Source: an uncultured Fusobacteriaceae bacterium (lineage in GTDB: Bacteria; Fusobacteriota; Fusobacteriia; Fusobacteriales; Fusobacteriaceae). From it: a stretch of 32,557 nucleotides of DNA. The stretch lies in assembly GCA_947072665.1 (NCBI GenBank), contig CAMTIW010000014.1, positions 1 through 32,557 on the forward strand, written 5' to 3'. The notes under the pieces are model-generated. The model made no database searches and was not told the DNA's origin. It saw nothing but the letters and a program-made list of their open reading frames with translations. Positions 1 to 7,573 of this stretch are shown here, one piece after another; positions within the stretch are counted from its first letter, which is position 1, and each line of letters begins with the position of its first letter. Made by a program: the position numbers and the translations under genes.

Positions 1-52
1 ACTTAGGATCTGGCGTTTCGACGTAAGGGTTCAAGTCCCTTCTCTCGCACCA
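1..52 (+). tRNA. tRNA-Leu(UAG), 3' part only
   Basis: The window opens inside a tRNA. Visible parts are an anticodon loop with TAG at the left edge (CTTAGGA), the 3' half of the anticodon stem (TCTG), a long variable arm closed by TTTCG, a T-arm with loop TTCAAGT and stem AGGG/CCCT, and an acceptor 3' strand ending in an encoded CCA at 50-52. A long variable arm with anticodon UAG fits leucine. The 5' half lies outside the window, so neither the D-arm nor acceptor pairing can be checked. Confidence 0.85.
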
Positions 53-64
53 TTTGATTATTAG

Positions 65-90
65 AGACTTTCTAGGAAGTCTTTTTTTTT
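65..90 (+). terminator. Rho-independent terminator after the tRNA
   Basis: AGACTT (65-70) pairs with AAGTCT (77-82) around a six-base loop and is followed by a run of T to 90. It sits 12 bases after the tRNA CCA end, so it most likely ends the tRNA transcript. Confidence 0.8.
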
Positions 91-170
91 ACAAAAAAAT
101 AATGATTTAAAAATAAAATAGGAATTTATGATATAATAAGAATAATATTAAAATATAAGGATGGGAAATT

Positions 171-1409
171 ATGAATTTTGAGGAATTAAAAATTTCAAGT
201 AATTTAATTGAAATGCTGAAAAAACAAGGGATAAAAGAGCGTACTTCTATTCAAGAGGAAACAATTCCTTTTATTTTAAAAGGGAAAGATGTAATAGGGG
301 AAGCTGCTACAGGAACTGGAAAAACGTTGGCGTTTTTACTTCCATTATTTGAAAAAATTGAAAAAAAAGACGGTAAGATAAAAACTTTAATTTTATCTCC
401 TACAAGAGAACTAGCAGTACAAATAAATGAAGAAATAAAAAAATTAAATACAGAAAATATTTTTAATGTGGCTCTTATCTATGGAGGAAAAGAAATAAGT
501 TCTCAAATAAGTAAATTTGAAAGAGGAGTAGATATTGTTATAGCAACTCCTGGAAGACTTTTGGACCATGTAAAAAGAAAAACAATAGATTTATCAAGTG
601 TAAGTAAATTAATTGTAGATGAAGCTGATCAGATGATACAGTTAGGATTTAAAAATGAAATGGAAGCTATAGTTTCTATTATACCTTCTAAAAGACAAAC
701 ATTGATGTTTAGTGCTACACTAGATTCCGCTGTGAAAAAAATAGCATATAAATATACAAAAGAACCTATTATTGTTTCCATTAAAAATAATGAAGATAAA
801 TTTAAAAATATAGAGCAATTTGTAGTAGTAACTTCTGATAGAAAGAAACAAGATACCCTTACACAAATGTTAAATGAAGACAATCCTTTTATGGGGATAA
901 TATTTTGTAGAACAAAATTAAGAGTGGATAAATTAGATGAAGTTTTACATATGAAAGGATTTAAGTGTCAAAAATTACATAGTGATATTCCACAATCTAA
1001 AAGAGAAAAAATAATGAAAAGTTTCAAAAACTTAGAAGTTCAATTTTTAATAGCTACAGATGTTGCAGCTAGAGGAATAGACGTAACAGGAGTTACCCAT
1101 GTTTACAATTATGATATTCCTGAAAATAGTGAAATATATACTCATAGAATTGGAAGAACAGGAAGAGTAAAAGAAAAAGGAAAAACATATATACTATTAG
1201 ATCCAAAAGACAATGTTAATTTAAAAAATCTAGAAGAGCAGCTTGGATTCAAGATACCAGTAAGAGAAGTAACTCATGATAAGGATATTATTTGTGAAAA
1301 TGAACTTCCAAAACAAAAATATGATAAAAGAATAAATATAAGTTCAAAAAAAATAGAGGCAATAAAAATTATAAAAAAAAGATCGAGATTAAAAAATATT
1401 TCTGAATAA
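171..1409 (+). CDS. DEAD-box ATP-dependent RNA helicase
   Basis: This is a complete 412-residue SF2 RNA helicase that unwinds RNA duplexes using ATP, typically in ribosome assembly, mRNA turnover or cold adaptation. All DEAD-box motifs are visible in order: a Q-motif near residue 25 (TSIQ), Walker A AATGTGKT (about 45-52), PTRELA (78-82), TPGRL (126-130), DEAD (150-153), SAT, the motif IV segment IIFCRTK, ATDVAARGID and HRIGRTGR. The tail after the helicase core is short and rich in Lys and Ile, with no recognised RNA-binding domain, so it resembles the compact RhlE/CshA-like group. The ATG at 171 follows a modest AAGGATGGG ribosome binding site. It stands alone, between the tRNA terminator and the riboswitch-controlled purine operon. 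The exact ortholog (cshA, cshB or rhlE) cannot be told from the sequence alone. Confidence 0.95.
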   Translation: MNFEELKISSNLIEMLKKQGIKERTSIQEETIPFILKGKDVIGEAATGTGKTLAFLLPLFEKIEKKDGKIKTLILSPTRELAVQINEEIKKLNTENIFNVALIYGGKEISSQISKFERGVDIVIATPGRLLDHVKRKTIDLSSVSKLIVDEADQMIQLGFKNEMEAIVSIIPSKRQTLMFSATLDSAVKKIAYKYTKEPIIVSIKNNEDKFKNIEQFVVVTSDRKKQDTLTQMLNEDNPFMGIIFCRTKLRVDKLDEVLHMKGFKCQKLHSDIPQSKREKIMKSFKNLEVQFLIATDVAARGIDVTGVTHVYNYDIPENSEIYTHRIGRTGRVKEKGKTYILLDPKDNVNLKNLEEQLGFKIPVREVTHDKDIICENELPKQKYDKRINISSKKIEAIKIIKKRSRLKNISE

Positions 1410-1421
1410 TGAAATTAAAAA

Positions 1422-1450
1422 TTGACTCATAAGAAAAATTAAGATACAAT
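1422..1450 (+). promoter_or_regulatory. Sigma-70-type promoter for the permease/xanthine dehydrogenase operon
   Basis: TTGACT (1422-1427) and TACAAT (1445-1450) are separated by 17 bases. They lie just upstream of the purine riboswitch, so transcripts would begin about 1457 and include the full aptamer. Confidence 0.7.
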
Positions 1451-1461
1451 AATATAAAAAA

Positions 1462-1531
1462 ATAACTCATATATTCCCGAAATACGGTTGGGAGTTTCTA
1501 CGATTAACCTTAAATTAATCTCTATGAGTGA
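1462..1531 (+). promoter_or_regulatory. Purine riboswitch (guanine class, C74)
   Basis: The three-way junction of the purine aptamer is clear. P1 pairs ACTCATA with TATGAGT at the two ends. P2 pairs CCCGA with TTGGG around a loop containing TACGG, the conserved J2/3 reads GTTTCTAC, and P3 pairs GATTA with TAATC around a loop ending TTAAAT. The base in the specificity position just before the TATGAGT side of P1 is C, which in this family selects guanine-type ligands (guanine, hypoxanthine, xanthine) over adenine. A terminator about 140 bases downstream (1673-1719) fits transcriptional OFF control of the permease and xanthine dehydrogenase genes. Confidence 0.93.
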
Positions 1532-1672
1532 TAAATTTAATCTTTGAAGTATATTCAAATAAAATATATTTATTAATTTTATTATTTATAGATACTTAAT
1601 ATTGTAAATTTTTAGTGCAATATTTTTATAGTATTTTATAAATATTTAATAGATATAAAAATTTTGAAAAGG

Positions 1673-1719
1673 GATTATTTTCTTTCACTTTTAGTAGAAA
1701 GAAAATAATCTTTTTTTTT
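1673..1719 (+). terminator. Terminator of the riboswitch expression platform
   Basis: A perfect 14-bp stem (1673-1686 with 1697-1710) with a ten-base loop is followed by nine T. It lies between the aptamer and the permease start, so it is the likely OFF structure. The 140-base gap between aptamer and stem is long, and I did not identify the antiterminator strand with confidence. Confidence 0.85.
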
Positions 1720-1763
1720 ATCAATTAATAATTATATTAATATAAAAATATTCAGGAGGAGAA

Positions 1764-3077
1764 ATGAAAAACAGATCCATTTATCATGTAGACGGAGTAC
1801 CTAAATTGAGAGAGGCAATACCTTTGGGACTTCAGCATATTTTAGCTATGTTTATTAGTAATATAACGCCAATTATAATTGTTGCAGGTGTTTTAGGAAT
1901 TTCCCAAGATATGAAAACTACTTTAATCCAATCAAGTATGTTAGTTGCAGGGATAAATACATTAATTCAAGCCTATACAATAGGTCCTGTTGGAGCTAGA
2001 CTTCCAATTGTTGTAGGAACTAGTTTTGCCTTTGTTCCAATAGCTATTTCCATTGGGACTAAATATGGTTTTGAGGGAGTTTTAGGAGCTGCATTAGTAG
2101 GGGGAGTATTTGAAGCTTGTGTAGGGTTATATATAAAAAAAATTAGACATTTGTTTCCATCTATTGTTACTGGTATAATAGTTTTATCCATCGGGCTTTC
2201 TCTTTTACCAGTTGGAATAAAAAGTTTTGCTGGTGGATTTGGTTCTGCCGAATTTGGCTCTTTACAAAATTTAGGAGTTGGTGTATTAGTTCTTGCCACT
2301 GTAGTTTTCTTAAAACAATTTGGGAAAGGAATGATAAGTACAGGAGCAATATTTATAGCTACAATTTTAGGACTTATAGTGGCTAGTATTTTAGGAATGG
2401 TAGATTTAACTCCTGTAAAAAATGCGGGGTATTTCAGTATACCAAGACCACTTATGTATGGGGTTAGTTTTCATTTAGATGCAATATTTGCAATGATGCT
2501 TATGTTTATTGTTTCTGCAGTTGAAACAGTTGGTGATATGTCAGGGGTAACAATGGGTGGAGCAGGAAGAGAAACCACAGATAAAGAGTTATCAGGCGGG
2601 ATTATCGCTGATGGACTAGGAAGTGTTTTGGCAACTTTCTTTTCTGTTTTACCTACAACGTCATTTAGTCAAAATACAGGAATGATAGCAATGACAGGTA
2701 TTATGAGTAGATTTATAGTAGGGATAGGAGCCATGTTTTTAGTTGTTGCAGCATTTGTTCCCAAAATAGGTGCTTTATTAACAGTGATACCGCAGAGCGT
2801 TTTAGGTGGAAGTTTAATTATGATGTTCGCAATGATTTCTATAAGTGGAATAAATTTAATAACAAAAGAACCTCTAAAAGGAAGAAATGCAATAATAGTT
2901 GCAGTTTCATTAGGAATGGGTTATGGTATAGGTACAGTTCCAGGTGTTTTAGAAAATTACTCTGAAACAGTTAAGCTTATTTTTGGTGGTTCTGGAATAG
3001 TTGTTTCTGGTTGTATAGGAGTTATATTAAATGTAGTATTACCAGTTGACAAAGAGGTAATTACAGTAAAAATTTAG
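1764..3077 (+). CDS. NCS2-family purine (xanthine/uric acid) permease
   Basis: This 437-residue integral membrane protein is a nucleobase:cation symporter-2. It should import xanthine, or a related purine, across the cytoplasmic membrane by ion symport. The sequence is a run of hydrophobic helices, consistent with the usual 14. It has the NCS2 landmarks: the N-terminal segment PLGLQHILAMF, the VETVGDMSG region near the middle, and SFSQNTGMIAMTG, the conserved Q-N-x-G signature. ATG 1764 has an excellent AGGAGGAG site. It is the first gene after a guanine-class riboswitch and is followed 9 bases later by the xanthine dehydrogenase FAD subunit, which supports a purine over uracil as substrate. 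PbuX-type xanthine versus UacT/PucJ-type urate specificity cannot be resolved here. Confidence 0.92.
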   Translation: MKNRSIYHVDGVPKLREAIPLGLQHILAMFISNITPIIIVAGVLGISQDMKTTLIQSSMLVAGINTLIQAYTIGPVGARLPIVVGTSFAFVPIAISIGTKYGFEGVLGAALVGGVFEACVGLYIKKIRHLFPSIVTGIIVLSIGLSLLPVGIKSFAGGFGSAEFGSLQNLGVGVLVLATVVFLKQFGKGMISTGAIFIATILGLIVASILGMVDLTPVKNAGYFSIPRPLMYGVSFHLDAIFAMMLMFIVSAVETVGDMSGVTMGGAGRETTDKELSGGIIADGLGSVLATFFSVLPTTSFSQNTGMIAMTGIMSRFIVGIGAMFLVVAAFVPKIGALLTVIPQSVLGGSLIMMFAMISISGINLITKEPLKGRNAIIVAVSLGMGYGIGTVPGVLENYSETVKLIFGGSGIVVSGCIGVILNVVLPVDKEVITVKI

Positions 3078-3086
3078 GGGGATTTT

Positions 3087-3992
3087 ATGTTTGGGTTTAA
3101 AAACTATCTTCAAGCAAGGGATATTGAAATGGCATATGAAGAGTTAATAAAGAATAAAAAAAATATAATAATAGGTGGGGGAAGCTACCTAAAAATGAGT
3201 AAGATAGTTTATAATACAGGGATAGATATATCAAAGTTAAATTTGGATTATATAAGAGCAGATGAGAATTATATTAATATAGGAGCCATGACAACTTTTA
3301 GAGAGATAGAGATGAGTGAGCTTTTAAAAATTTATTATAAAGATTTGTTTTCAGAATCAGTAAAAGATATTTTAGGGATTCAATTTAGAAATAATGTAAC
3401 AATTGGGGGAACAGTTTTTTCTAAGTATGGATTTTCTGATTTAATTACACCATTATTGGCTATAGATTGTAGAGTTGTTTTATATAAAGGTGGAGAGGTA
3501 AGGCTAGAAGATTTTTTAAAAGAAGAAAAACCAAGGAGAGATATTCTTATTGAAATTAAAATTCCAAAACAAAAATCTATTGGAATATTTAAAAGTATAA
3601 GAAAAAGTTCTACTGATTATTCAGTTATAAATATTTCTGTTTCTAAAAAAAATATGTTAATGGATAAAAAATATTCTATTGAAAAAAATCTAATTAAAAG
3701 TTTAAAAAGTTATACAATAAGTATTGGTGCAAAACCAGGAAGAGCAGTATTAATTAAAAATACAATAGGTGAAAATATAATTAATTCAGATTTGAAAAAA
3801 GAGAATTTATTTGAAAAAAATGAATTTATACTAAATTTATTAAATGATGAGACAATGGAGAATTTAGTAAAAGATATATCATTTGGTGATAATATGAGAG
3901 CAACCAAGGAATATAGAAAAGAAATGGCAAAAGTATTAATAAAAAAAGCTATCTTGGAAGGTGAAGAAATTGATTTTAAAAACTACAATTAA
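3087..3992 (+). CDS. Xanthine dehydrogenase, FAD-binding subunit
   Basis: This 301-residue subunit is the middle electron carrier of a molybdenum hydroxylase. It takes electrons from the iron-sulfur subunit and passes them to NAD+ or another acceptor through FAD. The PCMH-type FAD fold shows an early IIIGGGSYLK loop (about 27-36) and the second FAD motif NVTIGGTVFS (about 104-113), followed by SDLITPLLAID. The C-terminal third matches the CO dehydrogenase flavoprotein C-terminal domain in length. ATG 3087 follows AGGGGGA. Its end overlaps the start of the iron-sulfur subunit by about 20 bases, so the two are probably translationally coupled. The acceptor cannot be read from the sequence. Confidence 0.9.
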   Translation: MFGFKNYLQARDIEMAYEELIKNKKNIIIGGGSYLKMSKIVYNTGIDISKLNLDYIRADENYINIGAMTTFREIEMSELLKIYYKDLFSESVKDILGIQFRNNVTIGGTVFSKYGFSDLITPLLAIDCRVVLYKGGEVRLEDFLKEEKPRRDILIEIKIPKQKSIGIFKSIRKSSTDYSVINISVSKKNMLMDKKYSIEKNLIKSLKSYTISIGAKPGRAVLIKNTIGENIINSDLKKENLFEKNEFILNLLNDETMENLVKDISFGDNMRATKEYRKEMAKVLIKKAILEGEEIDFKNYN

Positions 3993-4419
3993 TGGAATAG
4001 GAAAGGAACTGCTAATAAATGCGGATGAATTTCTTGTGGATACCCTTAGAAAAGCTGGTTATTTAAGTGTAAAAAGAGGCTGTGATACAAGTTCTTGTGG
4101 ACTCTGTACAGTTTTATTGGATGGGAAACCAATACTATCTTGTTCTACTTTTTCAGTTAGAACCGAAGGAAAAAAAATTGAAACAATAGAAGGGAGAGAA
4201 AAAGACGCAAGAAAATTTGGAGAGCTATTAGCTGAAGAGGGTGGAGACCAGTGTGGTTATTGTGTACCTGGTTTTGTTCTTACTATTTTAGCTATGAAGA
4301 AAGAACTGAAAAATCCTACTGATGAAGAAATTTTACATTACATGAATGGAAATCTCTGTAGATGCAGTGGCTATATGTCGCATTTAAGAGCTATAAAAAA
4401 ATTTATGGAGGTAAATTAG
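3970..4419 (+). CDS. Xanthine dehydrogenase, [2Fe-2S] subunit
   Basis: This small electron-transfer subunit carries two [2Fe-2S] clusters. The plant-ferredoxin-type site uses Cys38, 43, 46 and 58 (GCDTSSCGLC then SC). The second, all-helical site uses Cys95, 98, 130 and 132 (QCGYC and LCRCSGY). The usual length is about 150-165 residues, so it is complete. I place the start at TTG 3970 (149 residues) because GGAAGGTG at 3956-3963 lies 6 bases before it. The in-frame GTG at 3961 would have its ribosome binding site directly against it. Either start overlaps the upstream FAD gene. The next gene begins 2 bases after the stop. Confidence 0.93.
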   Translation: MILKTTINGIGKELLINADEFLVDTLRKAGYLSVKRGCDTSSCGLCTVLLDGKPILSCSTFSVRTEGKKIETIEGREKDARKFGELLAEEGGDQCGYCVPGFVLTILAMKKELKNPTDEEILHYMNGNLCRCSGYMSHLRAIKKFMEVN

Positions 4420-4420
4420 T

Positions 4421-6724
4421 TTGAAAATTGTAAATAGTTCTATCAAAAAGGTAGATAGTTTAGGGATAATAACAGGAAAACCACTTTATACAGATGATTT
4501 ATCTCTAAATAATAATATTTTAATAATAAAACTGTTAAGATCTCCCCATGCTTTTGCAGAAATATTAGAGATAGATACAAGTATAGCTAAAAAAATACCA
4601 GGAGTTATAGAGATTTATACATATAAAGATGTACCCAATACAAAATTTACCTTAGCAGGTCAAAGCTATCCAGAACCATCTCCGTATGATAGAAAAATTC
4701 TTGAAAATTGTGTGAGATATGTAGGAGACCCAGTAGCTATAATTGCTGCAGTAGATGAAAAAACAGCTATAAAAGCTATGCGATTAATTAAAGTTAAGTA
4801 TAAAGTTTTAGAGCCTGTTTTAGATTATGAAAAGGCACTGGATAATAAAAGTATAGTTCATAAGGAAAAAGCTTTTACAAATTATGATATAGGCTATGAT
4901 AATAATAGGAATTTGGCCAGTAGAATATCAATGGAAAAGCCAGGAGTGAAAGAAGGTTTTGAAGAGAGTGATGTAATCATAGAGAGAACCTATAGAACTC
5001 AAGCTCAAATGCATGGAATGATGGAAACACAAAGAGCTATGACATATATGAATGAAAATAATAGATTAGTAGTTATAACATCTACTCAAGTTCCTTTTCA
5101 TGTAAGAAGACATTTGGCAAGAGCACTGGAAATTTCTCCTTCCATGATACGAGTGATAAAACCTAGAATAGGGGGAGGATTTGGAGCGAAACAAACAGCT
5201 ACCATGGAGATGTATTCTGCTTTTGTAACTTTAAAAACAGGAAAACCTGCTAAGCATATTTTTACTAGGGAAGAGGCCTGTACTTGCTCTACAACTAGAC
5301 ATAGTATGACTATAAAAATAAAAATAGGTTCAGATAAAATTGGAAATATAAAAGCTATGGATATAGATGTTATTTCAAATGCAGGTGCTTATGGAGAGCA
5401 TGCTCCTACGGTTACTCCTTTGATAGCGTATAAAAGTTTTCCTTTATATGCTAAAGTACCTATGAAATTTAAAGCAGATGTTGTATATTCAAATACAATA
5501 GTAGCTGGAGCCTTTAGAGGCTACGGTGCAACTCAAGGTGCATTTGCTATTGAATCCATAATAAATGAATTAGCTAAGAAACTTGAAATAGATGAAACTG
5601 AAATAAGAATGAAAAATTTAGTGGAAACTAATTTAGAAATAATAGAAAATGAAGATAAAACTATTACACTTGGAAATAATTATATAAGTGGTAATATAAA
5701 AAAATGTATAGAGTTAGGAAAGAAACAATTTGATTGGGATTTTAAAAGAACTAAAAGAGAGGTTGCACCAGGTATTTATAGAGCTGCAGGTATGGCTGTA
5801 ACCATGCAAGGTTCTGGAATTGCTGGACTGGATACAGCTTCAGCTACAATAAAATTAAATGAAGTTGGACATTTTACTTTAATGGTAGGTGCAACTGATA
5901 TGGGACAGGGTAGTGATACTGTACTGAGTCAGATGGCAGCAGAAATATTAGAGGTTCCCATGAGTAAAATTGTTATTCATTCAGCTGATACAGATACTTG
6001 TCCATTTGATCCTGGTGCTTATGCATCCAGTGGAACTTATGTGTCAGGGAATGCAGTTTTATTAGCTGCAAAAAAAATGAAGGAAAAAATATTGGAAGAA
6101 GCCTCCATACAAATGAATGAAAGTATAGAAAAGTTAGAATATTTTGGTAGTTATATAGAAAGTACTAGTGGTAAAAAATTAGAACTGAATATTTTAGCTA
6201 ATAAATCTATTTCTTTTGAAAGACAAAATCAAATAACAGTGACAGAAACATGGGGAGGAAAAACTTCTCCACCACCATTTATAGCAAGTTTTGCAGAGGT
6301 AGAAATAGATATTGAAACAGGAGAAATAAAAATAATAAATTTTCTTTCAGTTGTGGATTGTGGGGTAAGGATAAATCCAAACCTGGCAAGAGTACAAGTG
6401 GAAGGAGGAATAGCTCAAGGAATAGGACTAGCTCTTCATGAAGATGTACAATATACAAAGAAGGGAAAAGTGAAAAACAATACATTTATGCAATATAAAA
6501 TGCCAGGAAGAAAAGATATAGGAACTGGAATAGAAGTGTTATTTAATGATTCTTTAGAAATAACAGGTCCATTGGGGGCAAAATCTATTGGAGAAGTGGT
6601 TGTGAACTCTCCAGCACCAGCAATAGCAGATGCAATATACAATATTACAGGTTTTAGAGGAAGAAAACTTCCCATAACAAGTGAAAAAATATTCTTTCAT
6701 TTAAAAAATCATTCTAAGTTTTAA
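4421..6724 (+). CDS. Xanthine dehydrogenase, molybdopterin-binding catalytic subunit
   Basis: This 767-residue subunit hydroxylates the purine ring (hypoxanthine to xanthine, and possibly xanthine to urate) at a molybdenum cofactor. It has the aldehyde oxidase/xanthine dehydrogenase a/b hammerhead domain at the N-terminus. The molybdopterin domain follows, with GGGFGAKQ (about 251-258), AFRGYGATQG (about 363-372) and a C-terminal GAKSIGEVV segment whose Glu (about 724) is the expected catalytic base. The start is TTG 4421, with GGAGG at 4407-4411. The order FAD, Fe-S, Mo in one operon is common for bacterial enzymes. The purine riboswitch and permease make a purine substrate more likely than nicotinate or an aldehyde. 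No molybdenum-cofactor insertion chaperone is present in the window, so maturation must be encoded elsewhere. Confidence 0.93.
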   Translation: MKIVNSSIKKVDSLGIITGKPLYTDDLSLNNNILIIKLLRSPHAFAEILEIDTSIAKKIPGVIEIYTYKDVPNTKFTLAGQSYPEPSPYDRKILENCVRYVGDPVAIIAAVDEKTAIKAMRLIKVKYKVLEPVLDYEKALDNKSIVHKEKAFTNYDIGYDNNRNLASRISMEKPGVKEGFEESDVIIERTYRTQAQMHGMMETQRAMTYMNENNRLVVITSTQVPFHVRRHLARALEISPSMIRVIKPRIGGGFGAKQTATMEMYSAFVTLKTGKPAKHIFTREEACTCSTTRHSMTIKIKIGSDKIGNIKAMDIDVISNAGAYGEHAPTVTPLIAYKSFPLYAKVPMKFKADVVYSNTIVAGAFRGYGATQGAFAIESIINELAKKLEIDETEIRMKNLVETNLEIIENEDKTITLGNNYISGNIKKCIELGKKQFDWDFKRTKREVAPGIYRAAGMAVTMQGSGIAGLDTASATIKLNEVGHFTLMVGATDMGQGSDTVLSQMAAEILEVPMSKIVIHSADTDTCPFDPGAYASSGTYVSGNAVLLAAKKMKEKILEEASIQMNESIEKLEYFGSYIESTSGKKLELNILANKSISFERQNQITVTETWGGKTSPPPFIASFAEVEIDIETGEIKIINFLSVVDCGVRINPNLARVQVEGGIAQGIGLALHEDVQYTKKGKVKNNTFMQYKMPGRKDIGTGIEVLFNDSLEITGPLGAKSIGEVVVNSPAPAIADAIYNITGFRGRKLPITSEKIFFHLKNHSKF

Positions 6725-6733
6725 TAAATACAA

Positions 6734-6763
6734 TTGACAAAAAGGGGAAAATAGTGATATTAT
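6734..6763 (+). promoter_or_regulatory. Promoter of the xpt-guaA operon
   Basis: TTGACA (6734-6739) and TATTAT (6758-6763) are 18 bases apart, just ahead of the second purine riboswitch. The promoter begins 10 bases after the xanthine dehydrogenase stop codon, and no terminator separates them, so read-through from the upstream operon is also possible. Confidence 0.65.
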
Positions 6764-6782
6764 AACTGAAATCAAATAAAAA

Positions 6783-6855
6783 ATTTACTCATATATCCCC
6801 ATGATATGGTTGGGAGTTTCTACGGTTAACCTTAAATTAGCCACTAGGAGTGAAT
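6783..6855 (+). promoter_or_regulatory. Second purine riboswitch (guanine class, C74), xpt leader
   Basis: It has the same architecture as the first. P1 pairs TTACTC with GGAGTGA, the L2 loop reads ATATGG, the core is GTTTCTAC, and P3 is closed around CCTTAAAT. The base before the TAGGAGT strand of P1 is C, so a guanine-type ligand is expected. P1 has an A opposite G near the binding pocket, which the first copy lacks. Its P3 stem also differs, so the two aptamers are paralogous and not a recent duplication. Confidence 0.92.
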
Positions 6856-6898
6856 CAAAATACCTTTTTGTAATACTAAATTATAAGTATTTTAAAAT

Positions 6899-6948
6899 AG
6901 GCTATTTTCTTTCACTTTAACTCAGGAAGAAAAGGGTCTTTTTTTTTA
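6899..6948 (+). terminator. Terminator of the xpt riboswitch platform
   Basis: An imperfect hairpin pairs 6901-6913 (GCTATTTTCTTTC) with 6926-6938 (GAAGAAAAGGGTC) and is followed by about ten T. It lies between the aptamer and the xpt ribosome binding site, as expected for ligand-induced termination. Confidence 0.75.
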
Positions 6949-6977
6949 TTTAAATTGTGTATAATAATGGAGGAAAA

Positions 6978-7541
6978 ATGAAACTTTTAAAAGAGCTTAT
7001 TTTAAGCGAAGGAAAGGTTATTGGGGATTCAATTTTAAAGGTTGACGGTTTTTTAAATCACCAAATAGATGCAAATCTTATGTATGAAATAGGAAAAGAG
7101 TTCAAAAGAAGATTTAAGGATTTAGATATAACAAAAATCATAACGATAGAAGCTTCAGGAATAGCTATAGCTACCATGGTTGCTTATGAATTTGGAGTTC
7201 CTTTAGTTTTTGCTAAAAAAGCAAAGCCTTCTACAATGAATAATTTTTATTGTTCAAAAGTTATGTCATATACAAAAAATAAAGAGTATGATATATGCAT
7301 GTCAAAAGAATATATAAATAAGAATGATAGAGTATTAATTGTAGATGATTTTTTAGCTATGGGTGGTGCTGTTGTAGGACTTTATGATATAATGGAACAA
7401 GCAGGAGCAGAAGTTTTAGGAGTTGGAATTGTTATTGAGAAAGGATTCCAAACAGGAGCAGAAACATTAAAAGGAAAAGGACTTAAGGTTGAATCTTTAG
7501 CTATAATTAAAGGTTTTCAAGATGGAAAAGTAATTTTATAA
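6978..7541 (+). CDS. xpt: Xanthine phosphoribosyltransferase
   Basis: Xpt converts xanthine and PRPP into XMP in the cytoplasm, as a purine salvage step. The 188-residue length fits the family (about 190). The PRPP-binding motif VLIVDDFLAMGG is visible at about 119-130, and the N-terminus MKLLKELIL...GDSILKVDGFLNHQID is typical of Xpt and not of adenine phosphoribosyltransferase. ATG 6978 has GGAGG at 6969-6973. An upstream in-frame GTG at 6957 is rejected because that stretch contains the ribosome binding site. It is the first gene after a guanine-class riboswitch and is 32 bases ahead of guaA, whose substrate XMP it produces. Confidence 0.95.
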   Translation: MKLLKELILSEGKVIGDSILKVDGFLNHQIDANLMYEIGKEFKRRFKDLDITKIITIEASGIAIATMVAYEFGVPLVFAKKAKPSTMNNFYCSKVMSYTKNKEYDICMSKEYINKNDRVLIVDDFLAMGGAVVGLYDIMEQAGAEVLGVGIVIEKGFQTGAETLKGKGLKVESLAIIKGFQDGKVIL

Positions 7542-7573
7542 GTTAAACATAAATGATGTAAGGAGAAAAAATA

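Noticed and set aside
1973-2349. Open frames on the - strand inside the permease gene
   Set aside because: They overlap a clearly real membrane transporter, have unnatural Pro- or Leu/Gln-rich composition and no ribosome binding site. They are shadows.
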